Positions 8,308-19,867 of a stretch of 59,474 nt of DNA are shown in pieces. The notes under the pieces are model-generated. The model worked only from the letters and a program-made list of their open reading frames with translations, did no database searches and was not told the DNA's origin. The stretch comes from Beijerinckiaceae bacterium (GTDB lineage: Bacteria > Pseudomonadota > Alphaproteobacteria > Rhizobiales > Beijerinckiaceae). The stretch lies in NCBI GenBank assembly GCA_947478455.1, contig CANJWR010000005.1, positions 1 through 59,474 of the forward strand, read 5' to 3'. Numbering within the stretch: the first letter of the stretch is position 1; each line of letters starts with the position of its first letter. Both the position numbers and the translations under genes were made by a program.

Positions 8308-9213
8308 CTAGCCGCGATTGCGCGGGAAAAACTGCCCCAGAATGTCCTGAAGACCTGCCTGATGGGTCTTGGACACCTCGGTTCCGTGATTGAACATCTT
8401 CGAAAGAGCGTCGAGGCCAGCCTGAAGCGTCGCGGGATCGAGCCCTCCGGCTGAAGTCTGCGCCGGCTCGGGAGCCGCCTGTTGCTGCCGCGGGGCCGGC
8501 TGTTGCTGACCGCCGCCAAGCAAGCCGCCCAGAATGTCGCCCAAACCGCCGCCAAGGCCACCACCAAGTCCGCCGCCCGCCGCACCGCCCGTCTGGGGTT
8601 GTTTGCCGCCAGACAGCATGCCACCGAGCACATTGCCGAAAACGTCTCCGAGGCCGCCGCCCGGCACGCCCTGCGTCTGCTGATTGGCCTGCTGGGGAGA
8701 GCCGGCCTGACCGAACATCTGGCCCAGAATGCCGCCAAGGCCGCCCTGCCCGGCCATTTTGCCGAGTTGATCGAAAACGCCGCCCAGACCCTGATTCTGC
8801 AGCGACTTCATCATACCGCCCATGACCATGGAGGCGATGACCGGAAGCATCTGCTTGATGATCGACTGGCTGACGCCAGACATATCGGCCGCATGGGCGG
8901 CGACCTGACGGCTGATCTGCTTGCTGCCGAAAATTTCGCCCAGCACTTCGTTGCCGGCGCCGATGGTCTCTCTGCTCGTTGCGGCTGCGGGATTCTGGAA
9001 CGCCTCGAAATACTGGCCGCCATTCATCATGCCGAGGATGCTGCCGAGACCGTCGTGATCCTGCGCCTTGTTCTGCAGGCCCTGCGAGAGCGCGGGCGTC
9101 AGAGCGTTGATGACGGACTGCGCCTGTTCGGGCGCAATCCCGAACTGGCGTGCAAGATTGTTGACGGCATCGCCGTCCTGTCCGGCCAGTAAAATCTCAT
9201 TCAGGTTGAACAT
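8308..9213 (-). CDS. DUF937 (YidB-like) protein with Gly-rich C-terminal half
   Basis: The 301-residue protein starts at ATG 9213, with GAGGA upstream. Residues 1-145 form the DUF937 domain: the QFGIAPEQAQSVINALTPAL helix region, repeated GLGSILG-type turns and SIIKQMLPVIASMVMGGMM. From about residue 150 it becomes very rich in Gly, Gln, Ala and Pro with tandem GGGLGG units, probably disordered. The family function is unknown. It converges with the Flp pilin gene, ending 24 bp from it. Confidence 0.75.
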   Translation of the reverse strand: MFNLNEILLAGQDGDAVNNLARQFGIAPEQAQSVINALTPALSQGLQNKAQDHDGLGSILGMMNGGQYFEAFQNPAAATSRETIGAGNEVLGEIFGSKQISRQVAAHAADMSGVSQSIIKQMLPVIASMVMGGMMKSLQNQGLGGVFDQLGKMAGQGGLGGILGQMFGQAGSPQQANQQTQGVPGGGLGDVFGNVLGGMLSGGKQPQTGGAAGGGLGGGLGGGLGDILGGLLGGGQQQPAPRQQQAAPEPAQTSAGGLDPATLQAGLDALSKMFNHGTEVSKTHQAGLQDILGQFFPRNRG

Positions 9214-9258
9214 GGTTTCGTCCTCAATCGGTTCGGTCAAAATGACGTCGTCGCCAAT

Positions 9259-10620
9259 CTATACCTTCGCGGCCTTTCTTGCGAGACGGCCAATGGCCCA
9301 ATAGGCGGTCAAGACAGAGCCGACGCCAAACAATGTCGCCCCGGCCAGAATGCCAACCTGCGCGCCTTCCGGCCCCCAATAATGGGCGCCTAATGTGACA
9401 AAGGGAATTGTGCCCAGCGTCGCGCGGCCCCAGTTGAAAATCGTCGAATAGATCGGGAAGCCGAGGTTGTTGAAAGCCGTATTGGCGACGAACAGACAGC
9501 CCAGCGCCATCCAGGCTGCGCCACCCCAGGTGCAGAAAAAAATCACCAGCCTTGCGGTTTCGCCTTCGGCGCTGAACAGGTTCACGATCTGCGAAGAGAG
9601 CAGAATCATCAGCATCCACATTGCGCCTGCATAGATAGCAGAGACCAGAAAGCACTTGGTGAGCGTCTCGCGCACGCGGTCGAGCCGCTTTGCGCCGAAG
9701 TTCTGGCCCATGATCGGCCCGATGGCGCCCGACATCGCGAACAAAACCACAAAGGCCACCGGAATGATGCGGTCGATGATCGAATAGGCCGCAACTGCGG
9801 CCTCGCCAAACCGCGAGAACACGCTCACCGAATAGGCGTTGGCGACAGGCGGGGCGAGATTGGTGACGATGGCCGGCAACGCCACCGCCATCAGGGGCGC
9901 AAAGTCCCCGACGGCTGACTTGCGTTCGGGCCGGGCCAGCATTTTGTGTACATGCCATGCGCCATGCAGGCCAACGGCGACAAAGACGAATCGCGAAATC
10001 ACCGTCGCGATGGCTGCACCTTTCGCCCCCAGCCCGAAACCGAAGATCAGGATCGGATCGGCAATGGAGGTGACGATGGCGCCGCCCAATGTGACGTACA
10101 TGGAACGTCTTGCATCGCCGACAGCCCGGATGATCGTCGACAGCGCCATGCCGACGCCCAGAACCATATTGCTGGGCAGCGTGATGGCCAGAAACATCGA
10201 CGCGACCGAAAGCGCAGTTCCCTTCGCGCCCAGCAGCCCCAGAGCCTGTTCGCGAAACGGAAAAAGAAAGGCAGAGACAAGCGCGCAGATGAGGAAAATA
10301 TGCACGAGACCCGACGTCGCGATTCGGCGGCCCGCCATGCGGTCGCCCGAACCGATGGCGCGCGACACGAGCGCACCGACCGCGATGATCAGTCCGATAA
10401 TGATCGAGACGATAAAGAAGCCGATCTGCGCGGCGTAACCGACGCCGGCGGTAATGTTGGGATCGCCAAGACGCGCGACATAGATCAGCGACAGGAGATC
10501 GACCACAAAGACCGCCGTCAGGCCGATTGAGCCCGTGAGCGTCATCACCAGAACGTGGCGCAGAATCGAGCCTTGCGTGAAGACGCCGGCGGGCCCGGTG
10601 GGCCGTACGGGTTGCGTCAC
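9259..10620 (-). CDS. MATE-family multidrug efflux transporter
   Basis: This 453-residue protein has about 12 hydrophobic segments in two related halves, as in MATE/NorM exporters that use Na+ or H+ gradients. Typical stretches are GSILRHVLVMTLTGSIG at the N-terminus, AIGSGDRMAGRRIATSGL in the loop after helix 3, and FAMSGAIGPIMGQNFGAKR in the second half. It starts at GTG 10620, which overlaps the stop of the antiporter gene (GTGA), so the two are translationally coupled. Substrates cannot be predicted. Confidence 0.9.
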   Translation of the reverse strand: MTQPVRPTGPAGVFTQGSILRHVLVMTLTGSIGLTAVFVVDLLSLIYVARLGDPNITAGVGYAAQIGFFIVSIIIGLIIAVGALVSRAIGSGDRMAGRRIATSGLVHIFLICALVSAFLFPFREQALGLLGAKGTALSVASMFLAITLPSNMVLGVGMALSTIIRAVGDARRSMYVTLGGAIVTSIADPILIFGFGLGAKGAAIATVISRFVFVAVGLHGAWHVHKMLARPERKSAVGDFAPLMAVALPAIVTNLAPPVANAYSVSVFSRFGEAAVAAYSIIDRIIPVAFVVLFAMSGAIGPIMGQNFGAKRLDRVRETLTKCFLVSAIYAGAMWMLMILLSSQIVNLFSAEGETARLVIFFCTWGGAAWMALGCLFVANTAFNNLGFPIYSTIFNWGRATLGTIPFVTLGAHYWGPEGAQVGILAGATLFGVGSVLTAYWAIGRLARKAAKV

Positions 10621-12500
10621 TTCACGTTTTCCGGCTGCCGGGCAGACGCTTCTTCGGACTGACGATCGGCCTCGACGATTTCCTCGGTCTCGCGCGACAG
10701 GCCTTTCGACTTGCGCACCGGCGGCGAAAGAGGTTCGGGCTGAACGCGCGGCTGGATGGCCGTGCTGGCGGGAGCATAGGAACCGCCGGACTGCTGGATT
10801 TCGAGACGTTCAAGATCGCGGTTGCGGACTTCGTCGACGACTTCCAGAGTCAGATCGCGATTTTCGTTGAGCGCCTCAAGAGCCGCGCCGCCGAACGCCA
10901 GAGCGGATTCGAATGTCTCGCGGATCTGGTAATCCGCGCCCTTTTCGAGAAGCTCCAGCGCATGAATGCGGTCGTAGGCGCGCACGTGGATTTTCGCCAA
11001 AGGGAATTGCGCGCGGGCAATTTCGACAATCGACGTCGCGGCCTGCTTGTTGTCGACGCAGATGGCAATCACGCGCGCTTCCGCTGCGCCTGCGGCGCGC
11101 AGCACGTCGAGCCGCGTTCCATCGCCGTAGTAGATCTTGAAGCCGAAACGCGCGGCCGCGCGGATGCGGTCGACATTGTTGTCGATTACCGTCACATCGA
11201 CGCGCTCCGCCAGCAGCACCTGCACGGCGATCTGACCGAAGCGACCGAAGCCTATGACGAGCGCGCTGCCGTGCAGTCCGTCCGGCATGGTTTCATCCGG
11301 CAGTGTTTCGCCCTTCCGGCACAGACGTTTGGCGCAAAATTGCAGACCATTGGCCACCAGAGGTCCGGCGATCATGGTCAGGGCAGCAACCGCCGATAAA
11401 AGGCTGGCGTTGGGCGTGCTCATCAATCCCTGCGCGGCCGCGATGGGGAAGACCACGAACGAAAACTCGCCGGCCGGCGTCAGCACGCTTGCGCCGGCCA
11501 GCGCGTCGGCGGAGCGCGAACCCGACACGCGCATGAGACAAAAGATCAGGACAGTTTTCAGCACAATGACGCCGAGCGCCAGCCCGATCAACAGCGGCGC
11601 ATTCTTCAGCACGAGCGGCCCGTCGATGGCCATGCCGACCGACATGAAGAAAAGCCCCATGAGCAGCCCGCGAAACGGCTCGATGTCGGCTTCCAGTTCA
11701 TGCCGGAAATGAGATTCCGACAGCAGCACGCCGGCCAGAAAAGCACCGAGCGCCATGGACATGCCTGCCCACTGAATCAGCACGGCTGCGCCGAGTACGA
11801 TCAACAGCGCCGCCGCCGTCATCACCTCATGCGCGTTGGCGTTGGCCAGCACACGGAATAGCGGGTTCAGCGCATAGCGGCCCGCCAGAACCACAAACGC
11901 AATCGCCGCAACGCCCGGCGCAAGGGTCATCATATTCGATTTGAAATCGCCGCCGAACGGTCCTGCCTCGCCGGCCAGCAGCGGAATGATCGCCAGAACC
12001 GGCGCGACCATGATGTCCTGAAACAGCAGGATCGCGAAGGAGCGCCGCCCATAGGCCGATTGCATCGAGCCGCGCTCTTCCAGCAATTGCAAGGCAATGG
12101 CGGTGGCTGAAAAGGCCAGCGCAATGGCTGCCACGCCCGCGCCGCGCAGACCCATGCCGAGAATGAAATAGCAGCCCGCCGCAATGGCGAGCGAGCAGAG
12201 AACCATCTGGCTCGCGCCAAGCCATGCAATGTCGCGCCGCATGGCGAACAGGCGCGACGGCTTCAGCTCCAGCCCGATGATGAACAGCAGCAGCACGACG
12301 CCAAGCTCGGCGATATGGCGGGCAGTGCCGGGATCGCCGATAAAACCGAAACCCGCCGGGCCTATCGCCAAGCCGGCCAGCAGATAGCCTACGACAGCCC
12401 CGAAACCGACAAGTCGGAACAGCGGGACCGCCAGAACGGCGGCGCCGAGCAAGATCAATATGGGAAGGAGAAACGCGCCCTCTGGTGCGGCTTCCGGCAT
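10617..12500 (-). CDS. Cation:proton antiporter, KefB/KefC-like (CPA2) with TrkA-N domain
   Basis: The 627-residue protein has an N-terminal CPA2 exchanger domain (about residues 1-390, many transmembrane helices, with GLELKPSRLFAMRRDI and FMSVGMAIDG) and a cytoplasmic TrkA-N/RCK domain from about residue 410 (VIGFGRFGQIAVQVLLAE, then IDNN at the strand-2 end). Such proteins exchange K+ or Na+ for H+; KefB/C members are gated by glutathione. The last 80 residues are charged and low-complexity. ATG 12500 has AGAGGA upstream, and a longer in-frame reading to 12629 gives an untypical N-terminus. Glutathione gating is inference only. Confidence 0.9.
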   Translation of the reverse strand: MPEAAPEGAFLLPILILLGAAVLAVPLFRLVGFGAVVGYLLAGLAIGPAGFGFIGDPGTARHIAELGVVLLLFIIGLELKPSRLFAMRRDIAWLGASQMVLCSLAIAAGCYFILGMGLRGAGVAAIALAFSATAIALQLLEERGSMQSAYGRRSFAILLFQDIMVAPVLAIIPLLAGEAGPFGGDFKSNMMTLAPGVAAIAFVVLAGRYALNPLFRVLANANAHEVMTAAALLIVLGAAVLIQWAGMSMALGAFLAGVLLSESHFRHELEADIEPFRGLLMGLFFMSVGMAIDGPLVLKNAPLLIGLALGVIVLKTVLIFCLMRVSGSRSADALAGASVLTPAGEFSFVVFPIAAAQGLMSTPNASLLSAVAALTMIAGPLVANGLQFCAKRLCRKGETLPDETMPDGLHGSALVIGFGRFGQIAVQVLLAERVDVTVIDNNVDRIRAAARFGFKIYYGDGTRLDVLRAAGAAEARVIAICVDNKQAATSIVEIARAQFPLAKIHVRAYDRIHALELLEKGADYQIRETFESALAFGGAALEALNENRDLTLEVVDEVRNRDLERLEIQQSGGSYAPASTAIQPRVQPEPLSPPVRKSKGLSRETEEIVEADRQSEEASARQPENVK

Positions 12501-12659
12501 TCTGCAGTCCTCTGATGATCGGCCCAACATAATGCGCCGCCGGCTGAATGCGACCGTCAATTCGCCATGGCGGGCAGTTAGACGAGGGCTGTTGGAGATC
12601 GGCAACGCTTGACTTGACGGTTGACCCACCTAAACCAACCGCAGCACAGCGGGCGAGAC

Positions 12660-13613
12660 ATGACGACAAAACCGAAATTGCAGGTTCTGCTTTGCGCCCC
12701 ACGCGGCTTTTGCGCCGGCGTGGTGCGGGCGATCGACGCTGTCGAGCAGGCGCTCAAGCTGTACGGCCCACCAGTCTATGTTCGGCACGAGATTGTGCAC
12801 AACAAGTATGTGGTGGAGAGCCTGCGGGCCAAGGGGGCGATTTTCGTCAATTCCCTGAAAGAAATTCCCGACACGACAGCCCCGGTGATCTTCTCTGCCC
12901 ACGGTGTGCCGAAGTCGATCCCCGATGCAGCGGCACGGCGCAATCTGTTCACGCTGGACGCCACCTGCCCGCTCGTCACCAAGGTGCATCGCGAGGCGGA
13001 AATCCATCACAAGCGCGGTCGGGGCGTTATTCTTATCGGTCATGCCGGCCACCCCGAAGTCGTCGGCACCATGGGGCAATTGCCGGACGGCGTGGTGATG
13101 CTGGTGGAATCGGTGGCAGATGTGGAGCGTCTCGACCCGCCGCCCGGCGAACTCGCCTATGTGACGCAGACAACGCTTTCGGTGGACGATACGCGCGACA
13201 TCATTACGGCGCTGTCGCGGCGGTTTCCCGAGATCGTCGCGCCCCACAAGGAAGACATCTGTTACGCGACAACCAACCGGCAGGAAGCCGTGAAAGGTGT
13301 GGCTCCGCGCGTCGACGCCATGATCGTTGTGGGCTCGCCCAATTCTTCCAATTCGCAGCGGCTGCGCGAAGTGGCCGAGCGCGAGGGCTGCCGCGTGGTG
13401 CGGCTGATCCTGCGCGCAGACGAAATCGTCTGGGATGACTTTGCCGGCGTCGCCTCGCTCGGCATCACTGCAGGAGCGTCCGCGCCAGAAGTGCTGGTGG
13501 AGGAGATTCTCGACGCTTTCGGCAAGCGTTTCGAGTTGAGCGTCGAAACCATCACGACAGCGAACGAGAACGTGTTCTTTCCGCTGCCCCGCGAATTGCG
13601 CGAACGAATCTAG
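12660..13613 (+). CDS. ispH: 4-hydroxy-3-methylbut-2-enyl diphosphate reductase
   Basis: IspH (LytB) carries out the last step of the MEP isoprenoid pathway, reducing HMBPP to IPP and DMAPP with a [4Fe-4S] cluster. The 317-residue sequence shows the three cluster cysteines in APRGFCAGV (C18), [11 protein letters not shown] and CYATTNRQ, and catalytic residues in NKYVVESL and the [11 protein letters not shown]-terminal motif. ATG 12660 begins the family-like N-terminus. It is followed, after the inserted EamA gene, by thrB and rnhA; the ispH-thrB-rnhA neighbourhood is common in alphaproteobacteria. Its last 4 bp overlap the convergent EamA gene. Confidence 0.95.
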   Translation: MTTKPKLQVLLCAPRGFCAGVVRAIDAVEQALKLYGPPVYVRHEIVHNKYVVESLRAKGAIFVNSLKEIPDTTAPVIFSAHGVPKSIPDAAARRNLFTLDATCPLVTKVHREAEIHHKRGRGVILIGHAGHPEVVGTMGQLPDGVVMLVESVADVERLDPPPGELAYVTQTTLSVDDTRDIITALSRRFPEIVAPHKEDICYATTNRQEAVKGVAPRVDAMIVVGSPNSSNSQRLREVAEREGCRVVRLILRADEIVWDDFAGVASLGITAGASAPEVLVEEILDAFGKRFELSVETITTANENVFFPLPRELRERI

Positions 13614-14512
13614 CCATTCACCAGCATGATGACGCCGGTCACGATCAGCCCGATCCCGGCATATTCGCGCATCGTCACACCCTGTTCGAACAGTTTGCGC
13701 GTAACGATCTGCGCCATTGGAACCTCGATGAGGCCGAGGGTTCGGACCTTCGCGGCGGTCGAGGTGGCGAAAGCCAGAAACCAGCACTGCGACGCGAAGG
13801 CGCCCATGAAGCCCGCGAAGATCGATGGGCGCCATGCGCGGAAGATTTTTCCCAACAACGCTCGATCGAACAAGGTCAGCCAGACCAGAATCATCGCGCA
13901 CTGGATCACCAGACCGGTAACCAGGGCTGTGGTGGCGGCTGAGACGAAGGATTCCGCATAAAATCGCAGGATGCCGCCCCGGTAGCCTACGGCCGAAAGG
14001 GCGAAGAACGCCCCGCCCCCAATGCCCAGCAATGCAGGCTTCCAGCCCGGTGCATTGCCTTCCCCGGCGCGCGGCCATGACATCAGCATCACCCCGATGG
14101 TGGCGATCACGATGGCGAGGGCGACCATCGGGCTCGGGATTTCGCCCAAGACCGCCACCGCAAAAAGCGCAATGATGACGGGCTCGGTTTTCGTGTAGGC
14201 GATGGTCACCACGAAAGATCGATCGCGCATGGCGGCCAGCATCAGGCCGGTGGCGGCCATCTGGGCGGTTGCGCCGATGAAGACCCACTGAAACGCCTGA
14301 CCGTTGAGAGGCGGCGGGACCATGCCGAAGCCAAAATATTCGATCGCCAGAAACATGGCCGCAAAAGGAAGCCCGAACAGGAACCGCACATGGGTTGCGC
14401 CCGCCGCGCCCAGAGTGGCGATCAGGTCGCGCTGCATGGCGTTACGGGCCGTCTGGGCCGTGGAAGCCGTGACGGTGAACAGAACCCAGAGGAATTCCGG
14501 CAGGGCAGCCAT
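13610..14512 (-). CDS. EamA/DMT-superfamily transporter
   Basis: The 300-residue protein shows about ten hydrophobic segments in two EamA repeats, the pattern of drug/metabolite exporters (RhaT/YdcZ type). Characteristic stretches include [34 protein letters not shown] and [17 protein letters not shown]. It is divergent from thrB and convergent with ispH and stands between these two otherwise linked genes. The substrate is unknown; amino acids or metabolites are usual in the family. Confidence 0.85.
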   Translation of the reverse strand: MAALPEFLWVLFTVTASTAQTARNAMQRDLIATLGAAGATHVRFLFGLPFAAMFLAIEYFGFGMVPPPLNGQAFQWVFIGATAQMAATGLMLAAMRDRSFVVTIAYTKTEPVIIALFAVAVLGEIPSPMVALAIVIATIGVMLMSWPRAGEGNAPGWKPALLGIGGGAFFALSAVGYRGGILRFYAESFVSAATTALVTGLVIQCAMILVWLTLFDRALLGKIFRAWRPSIFAGFMGAFASQCWFLAFATSTAAKVRTLGLIEVPMAQIVTRKLFEQGVTMREYAGIGLIVTGVIMLVNG

Positions 14513-14636
14513 GGATTGTGCGCCTTTCTGGCGAGACCAGTCTTCACAGGCGAAGTTTGACCTTGCGGGCGGTGGTCGCTAACACGAACAAACGCGGTCG
14601 GCAAAGCGTGGACCGCTTCACCGGACCCCTTCCCGC

Positions 14637-15602
14637 ATGGCCGTCTATACAGAAGTCACCGACGAAGACCTCGCGGAGTTTCTCGCGACCTATGATCTCG
14701 GCGCGGTGCTGGCCTGCAAGGGGATTGCGGAAGGCGTCGAGAATTCGAACTACCTGCTCCATACCGAAGCCGGCTATTTCATCCTCACGCTTTACGAAAA
14801 GCGGGTGCGCGAATCAGACTTGCCGTTCTTTCTCGGCCTGATGGAGCATCTCGCAGCGCGCGGCATCAATTGCCCGCAGCCGGTGAAGAACCGCAACGGG
14901 CTGGCGCTGGGCCGCCTCGTGGATCGTCCGGCGGTGATCGTGACCTTCCTTGATGGCATGTCGGTGAAGCGGCCTGACCCAAAACATTGCGCCATGGTGG
15001 GCGAGTCGCTGTCTCTGCTACACCGCGCCGGCACTGGTTTCGAAATCCAGCGCCCCAATGCGCTGTCGATTGAAGGCTGGTCGCCGCTGTTTCGCGCCAG
15101 CGAGGCGCGGGCCGACGAGGTTCTACCCGGTCTGGCGGTGACGATTGCCGAAGAACTTGCGTGGCTGCAGGCCCGCTGGCCGCGCGACCTGCCGAAGGGA
15201 ATCATTCACGCGGATCTCTTCCCCGACAATGTGTTCTTCCTCACCGGCAAGCTGTCCGGCCTGATCGACTTCTATTTCGCCTGCAACGATACGCTGGTGT
15301 ACGATATCGCCATCTGCCTCAACGCTTGGTGCTTCGAGCAGAATGCGTCGTTCAACATCACCAAGGGCATGGCGCTTATCAACGGCTACGAGCGCGTTCG
15401 CAAGCTGACCGACGCCGAGATTGCCGCCCTGCCGGTGCTGGCGCGCGGCGCGGCGCTACGTTTCATGCTGACGCGGCTGTTCGACTGGTTGAATGTGCCG
15501 GAGGGCGCGATGGTGCGGCCGAAAGATCCGCTCGAATATGTGAAGAAGCTACGCTTCCATCAATATGTCACCAGCGCGCGCGACTACGGATTGCTGCGAT
15601 GA
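14637..15602 (+). CDS. thrB: Homoserine kinase, type II (APH fold)
   Basis: The 321-residue ThrB2 phosphorylates homoserine in threonine synthesis. It belongs to the aminoglycoside-phosphotransferase-like group used by alphaproteobacteria rather than the GHMP kinases. Visible features are the ATP-binding start [14 protein letters not shown], the catalytic loop [13 protein letters not shown] and the metal-binding [10 protein letters not shown]. The stop overlaps the rnhA start (ATGA), so the two genes are coupled. Confidence 0.95.
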   Translation: MAVYTEVTDEDLAEFLATYDLGAVLACKGIAEGVENSNYLLHTEAGYFILTLYEKRVRESDLPFFLGLMEHLAARGINCPQPVKNRNGLALGRLVDRPAVIVTFLDGMSVKRPDPKHCAMVGESLSLLHRAGTGFEIQRPNALSIEGWSPLFRASEARADEVLPGLAVTIAEELAWLQARWPRDLPKGIIHADLFPDNVFFLTGKLSGLIDFYFACNDTLVYDIAICLNAWCFEQNASFNITKGMALINGYERVRKLTDAEIAALPVLARGAALRFMLTRLFDWLNVPEGAMVRPKDPLEYVKKLRFHQYVTSARDYGLLR

Positions 15603-16075
15603 CCGCACGGCGCGTGGTGGTGTTTACCGACGGCGCATGTTCGGGAAATCCCGGCCCCGGCGGCTGGGGTGCGATCCTCACCTACAACGCCCACGAACGC
15701 GAGATTTGCGGCGGCGAGGAACTCACCACCAACAATCGCATGGAGTTGATGGCGGCCATTCAGGCGCTCGAAACATTATCGCGCGCCTGCGAGGTGGAGC
15801 TTCACACCGACTCGCAATATCTGCGCGATGGCGTCACCGGCTGGATTCACGGCTGGAAACGCAACGGTTGGAAGACATCCGCCAAAAAGCCGGTCAAGAA
15901 TGTCGAACTCTGGCAGAGGCTCGACGCCGCCACGGAACGCCACAATATCGACTGGCGCTGGGTGAAGGGCCATGCGGGCCACGAGATGAACGAGCGCGCC
16001 GATGTGCTCGCCCGCAAGGGCATGGAGCCGTTTCTGAAAGGCCGAAAATCTCCTGCAGCTGCCGACTGGGGATGA
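15599..16075 (+). CDS. rnhA: Ribonuclease HI
   Basis: This 158-residue endonuclease cuts the RNA strand of RNA:DNA hybrids. The four acidic metal ligands are in [16 protein letters not shown] (D10), [20 protein letters not shown] and [12 protein letters not shown], and the catalytic His lies in VKGHAGH. ATG 15599 overlaps the thrB stop and gives the standard length; the frame is open further upstream inside thrB, but that extension is not part of the protein. Confidence 0.96.
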   Translation: MTARRVVVFTDGACSGNPGPGGWGAILTYNAHEREICGGEELTTNNRMELMAAIQALETLSRACEVELHTDSQYLRDGVTGWIHGWKRNGWKTSAKKPVKNVELWQRLDAATERHNIDWRWVKGHAGHEMNERADVLARKGMEPFLKGRKSPAAADWG

Positions 16076-17062
16076 GAGTTTCAAGAATTTGAACAGCGAA
16101 GTGCGCGACGAACATCGAGGATGACCCAACAATGTCCACAAGGCTTCCGATCATTCCGGTTCAGCGGCCTGTCGTCGGCTCCATTCGCCCGCCGGGCTCG
16201 AAAAGCCTCACCAATCGCGCGCTGATTCTCGCGGCGCTGGCGAAGGGGCCGTCGCACCTGACCGGCGTGCTTGAAAGCACCGACACGAAGGTGATGATCG
16301 AAAGCCTTCGGCGTCTGGGTCTCGGGGTCGAACAGAATTCGGCGGACAAGTCCATCGCGCTTGTAGGCAGCGGCGGCGTGCTTTCCGCAAAAGGCGCTGA
16401 TCTCTGGCTTGAAAACAGCGGAACCAGCATTCGTTTTCTCACCGCCATGTGCTGCATTGGCGAAGGTCGTTTTCGCCTCGACGGCAATGCGCGCATGCGT
16501 CAGCGGCCGATTGCGCCACTCGTGCAAGCGTTGGAACGCGCCGGCGTTGCGATCTCCTGCGAACTCGGCACCGATTGTCCGCCGGTCGCCATCGACGCGA
16601 CGGGATTGCCGGGCGGCAAATGGAGCGTCGCCGGCAATCTGTCGAGCCAGTACCTCAGCGCGCTGCTGATGACGGCTCCCTGTGCGAAATCCGATGTGGA
16701 ACTCACCGTCACCGGCGAGCTTGTGTCGCGCCCCTATGTGGACATGACCATTGCGAACATGAAGCAGTTCGGCGCGCGCATCAGCGAGCCGCGCAAGAAT
16801 GTGTTCGAGATTGCGGCGCATTCCTATGCAGGCAGTGACTACGACATCGAGCCGGACGCCTCGGCGGCCAGCTATTTCTTCGCGCTGGCGGCCGTCACCG
16901 GCGGCGATGTGACGGTGGAAGGCCTGACGCGCGACGCGCTGCAGGGCGACGTTCATTTCGTTGATGCGCTGGTGCGGATGGGCTGCCGGGCCGAATATGG
17001 CGCGCGCTCGATCCGGGTCATCGGCGGAACGCTGAAGGGCATCGACATCAACATGAACGCGA

Positions 17063-18496
<1,434 letters not shown>

Positions 18497-18612
18497 GGTG
18501 TCTCCCGGTCAATGGATGTTGCCGTCGTCATAGCCGATCTTCGCCACCAGTTGAATCGCGCTGTTCGGAGAAGACCCGACCGCTGGTCGCACTTGCGACC
18601 CCGGCTCCAGTT

Positions 18613-18630
18613 TGTTAGGACATTATAACA
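18613..18630. promoter_or_regulatory. Inverted repeat upstream of CoA-transferase operon, candidate GntR operator
   Basis: TGTTA (18613-18617) and TAACA (18626-18630) form an inverted repeat with an 8-nt spacer, 35-52 bp upstream of ATG 18665, in the gap between two divergent genes. The second gene of the operon encodes a HutC-type GntR regulator, whose sites are often GT...AC-bounded repeats. The match is short, so this is a guess. Confidence 0.35.
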
Positions 18631-18664
18631 GTTGAGACGGAAACGCAGGCGGGATCACCCCTAC

Positions 18665-19867
18665 ATGCTGGATGTACTGAAAGGCGTGCGGATACTCGCC
18701 GTCGAGCAATATGGGGCCGGACCCTTCGGCACACAGTTGCTGTCAGACCTTGGCGCAGAGGTGATCAAGATCGAGGATCCCCGCACGGGCGGCGATGTTT
18801 CGCGCAGCGTCGGTCCCTATTTCGGCGATCACCTGCCCGAAACCGCGCAGAGCTATTTCTTTCAGGGCCTCAACCGCAACAAGAAGAGTCTGGCGCTCGA
18901 TATCACGCATCCGGACGGACGCGCGATTTTCGAAAAGCTGGTGCGAAGCGTCGATGCAGTGTCGAACAATCTGCGCGGCGATGTGCCGGCGAAACTCGGC
19001 ATCACATACGCGCAACTTGAAGCCGTGAACCCCGCCATCGTGTGCGCCCATCTCACCGGCTACGGCCGCACGGGGCCTCGCGCGAAATGGCCCGGCTACG
19101 ATTACATGATGCAGGCGGAAGCCGGTTATTTTCATCTGACGGGCGAGCCCGAATCCGCACCTGCCCGTATGGGCCATTCTGTGATCGATCTCATGACAGG
19201 CGCGATGATGAGCCTCGGCCTCGTGAGCGCTGTGATGTCGGCGCGCCAGACCGGCAAGGGTCGGGACGTGGACGTCAGCCTTTTCGATATGGCGCTGTCC
19301 AGCCTGAACTATCTTGCACACTGGAATCTGAACGCCGGCGCAAATCCATCCCGTCTTCCACGCTCCGCCCATCAGTCGCTCACGCCGTGCCAGACATACA
19401 AGACGCGCGACGGCTGGATTTACCTGATGTGCAACAAGGAGAAGTTCTGGGGGCTTCTGTGCGAGCGCATCGGACATCCCGAATGGATCAACGACGCGCG
19501 CTTTGCCAAATTCCCTGACCGTCTGATGCATCGCGAATTGCTCACCACGATGCTGGACGAAGCGCTTTCCGCAAAGACAACTGACGAATGGATGAGCATC
19601 TTCGCAGGCTCCGTTCCGGCGGCGCCAATCCTCGACGTAGCTGATGCGCTCAGCACGTCCTACGTCAGGGATTCGGATCGCATCTCGCCTATTCCGGTGG
19701 ACGGCGGACCAGATCTGCTGCTGATGACCTCTTCCATTCGGGCGAGCGGCAACGTCAGCCCCGATACACGAAGCCCTGCGCTGGGCGAACATACGGACGA
19801 ACTTCTGGCCGAGGCCGGCGTATCTTCCGCCGAGACAAAACGCCTGCGGGAGGCTGGAATCATATGA
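18665..19867 (+). CDS. CaiB/BaiF (family III) CoA-transferase
   Basis: This 400-residue enzyme moves CoA between carboxylic acids. It has the N-terminal LKGVRILAVEQYGAGPFGTQ and LGAEVIKIEDP, the NRNKKSLALDI segment and the catalytic Asp region GHSVIDLMTGAM, where family III enzymes form the aspartyl-CoA intermediate. It opens a seven-gene operon; its stop overlaps the GntR start by 4 bp. With the lyase and hydratase downstream it most likely makes the CoA ester of an imported dicarboxylate or branched acid, as in the mesaconate, itaconate and citramalate routes. A TTG start at 18632 is possible but gives a basic, untypical N-terminus. Confidence 0.9.
   Translation: MLDVLKGVRILAVEQYGAGPFGTQLLSDLGAEVIKIEDPRTGGDVSRSVGPYFGDHLPETAQSYFFQGLNRNKKSLALDITHPDGRAIFEKLVRSVDAVSNNLRGDVPAKLGITYAQLEAVNPAIVCAHLTGYGRTGPRAKWPGYDYMMQAEAGYFHLTGEPESAPARMGHSVIDLMTGAMMSLGLVSAVMSARQTGKGRDVDVSLFDMALSSLNYLAHWNLNAGANPSRLPRSAHQSLTPCQTYKTRDGWIYLMCNKEKFWGLLCERIGHPEWINDARFAKFPDRLMHRELLTTMLDEALSAKTTDEWMSIFAGSVPAAPILDVADALSTSYVRDSDRISPIPVDGGPDLLLMTSSIRASGNVSPDTRSPALGEHTDELLAEAGVSSAETKRLREAGII

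Noticed and set aside
12630..14288. 552-codon open frame antisense to ispH
   Set aside because: Covers two well-supported genes (ispH and, in another frame, the EamA gene) and has no recognisable domain.
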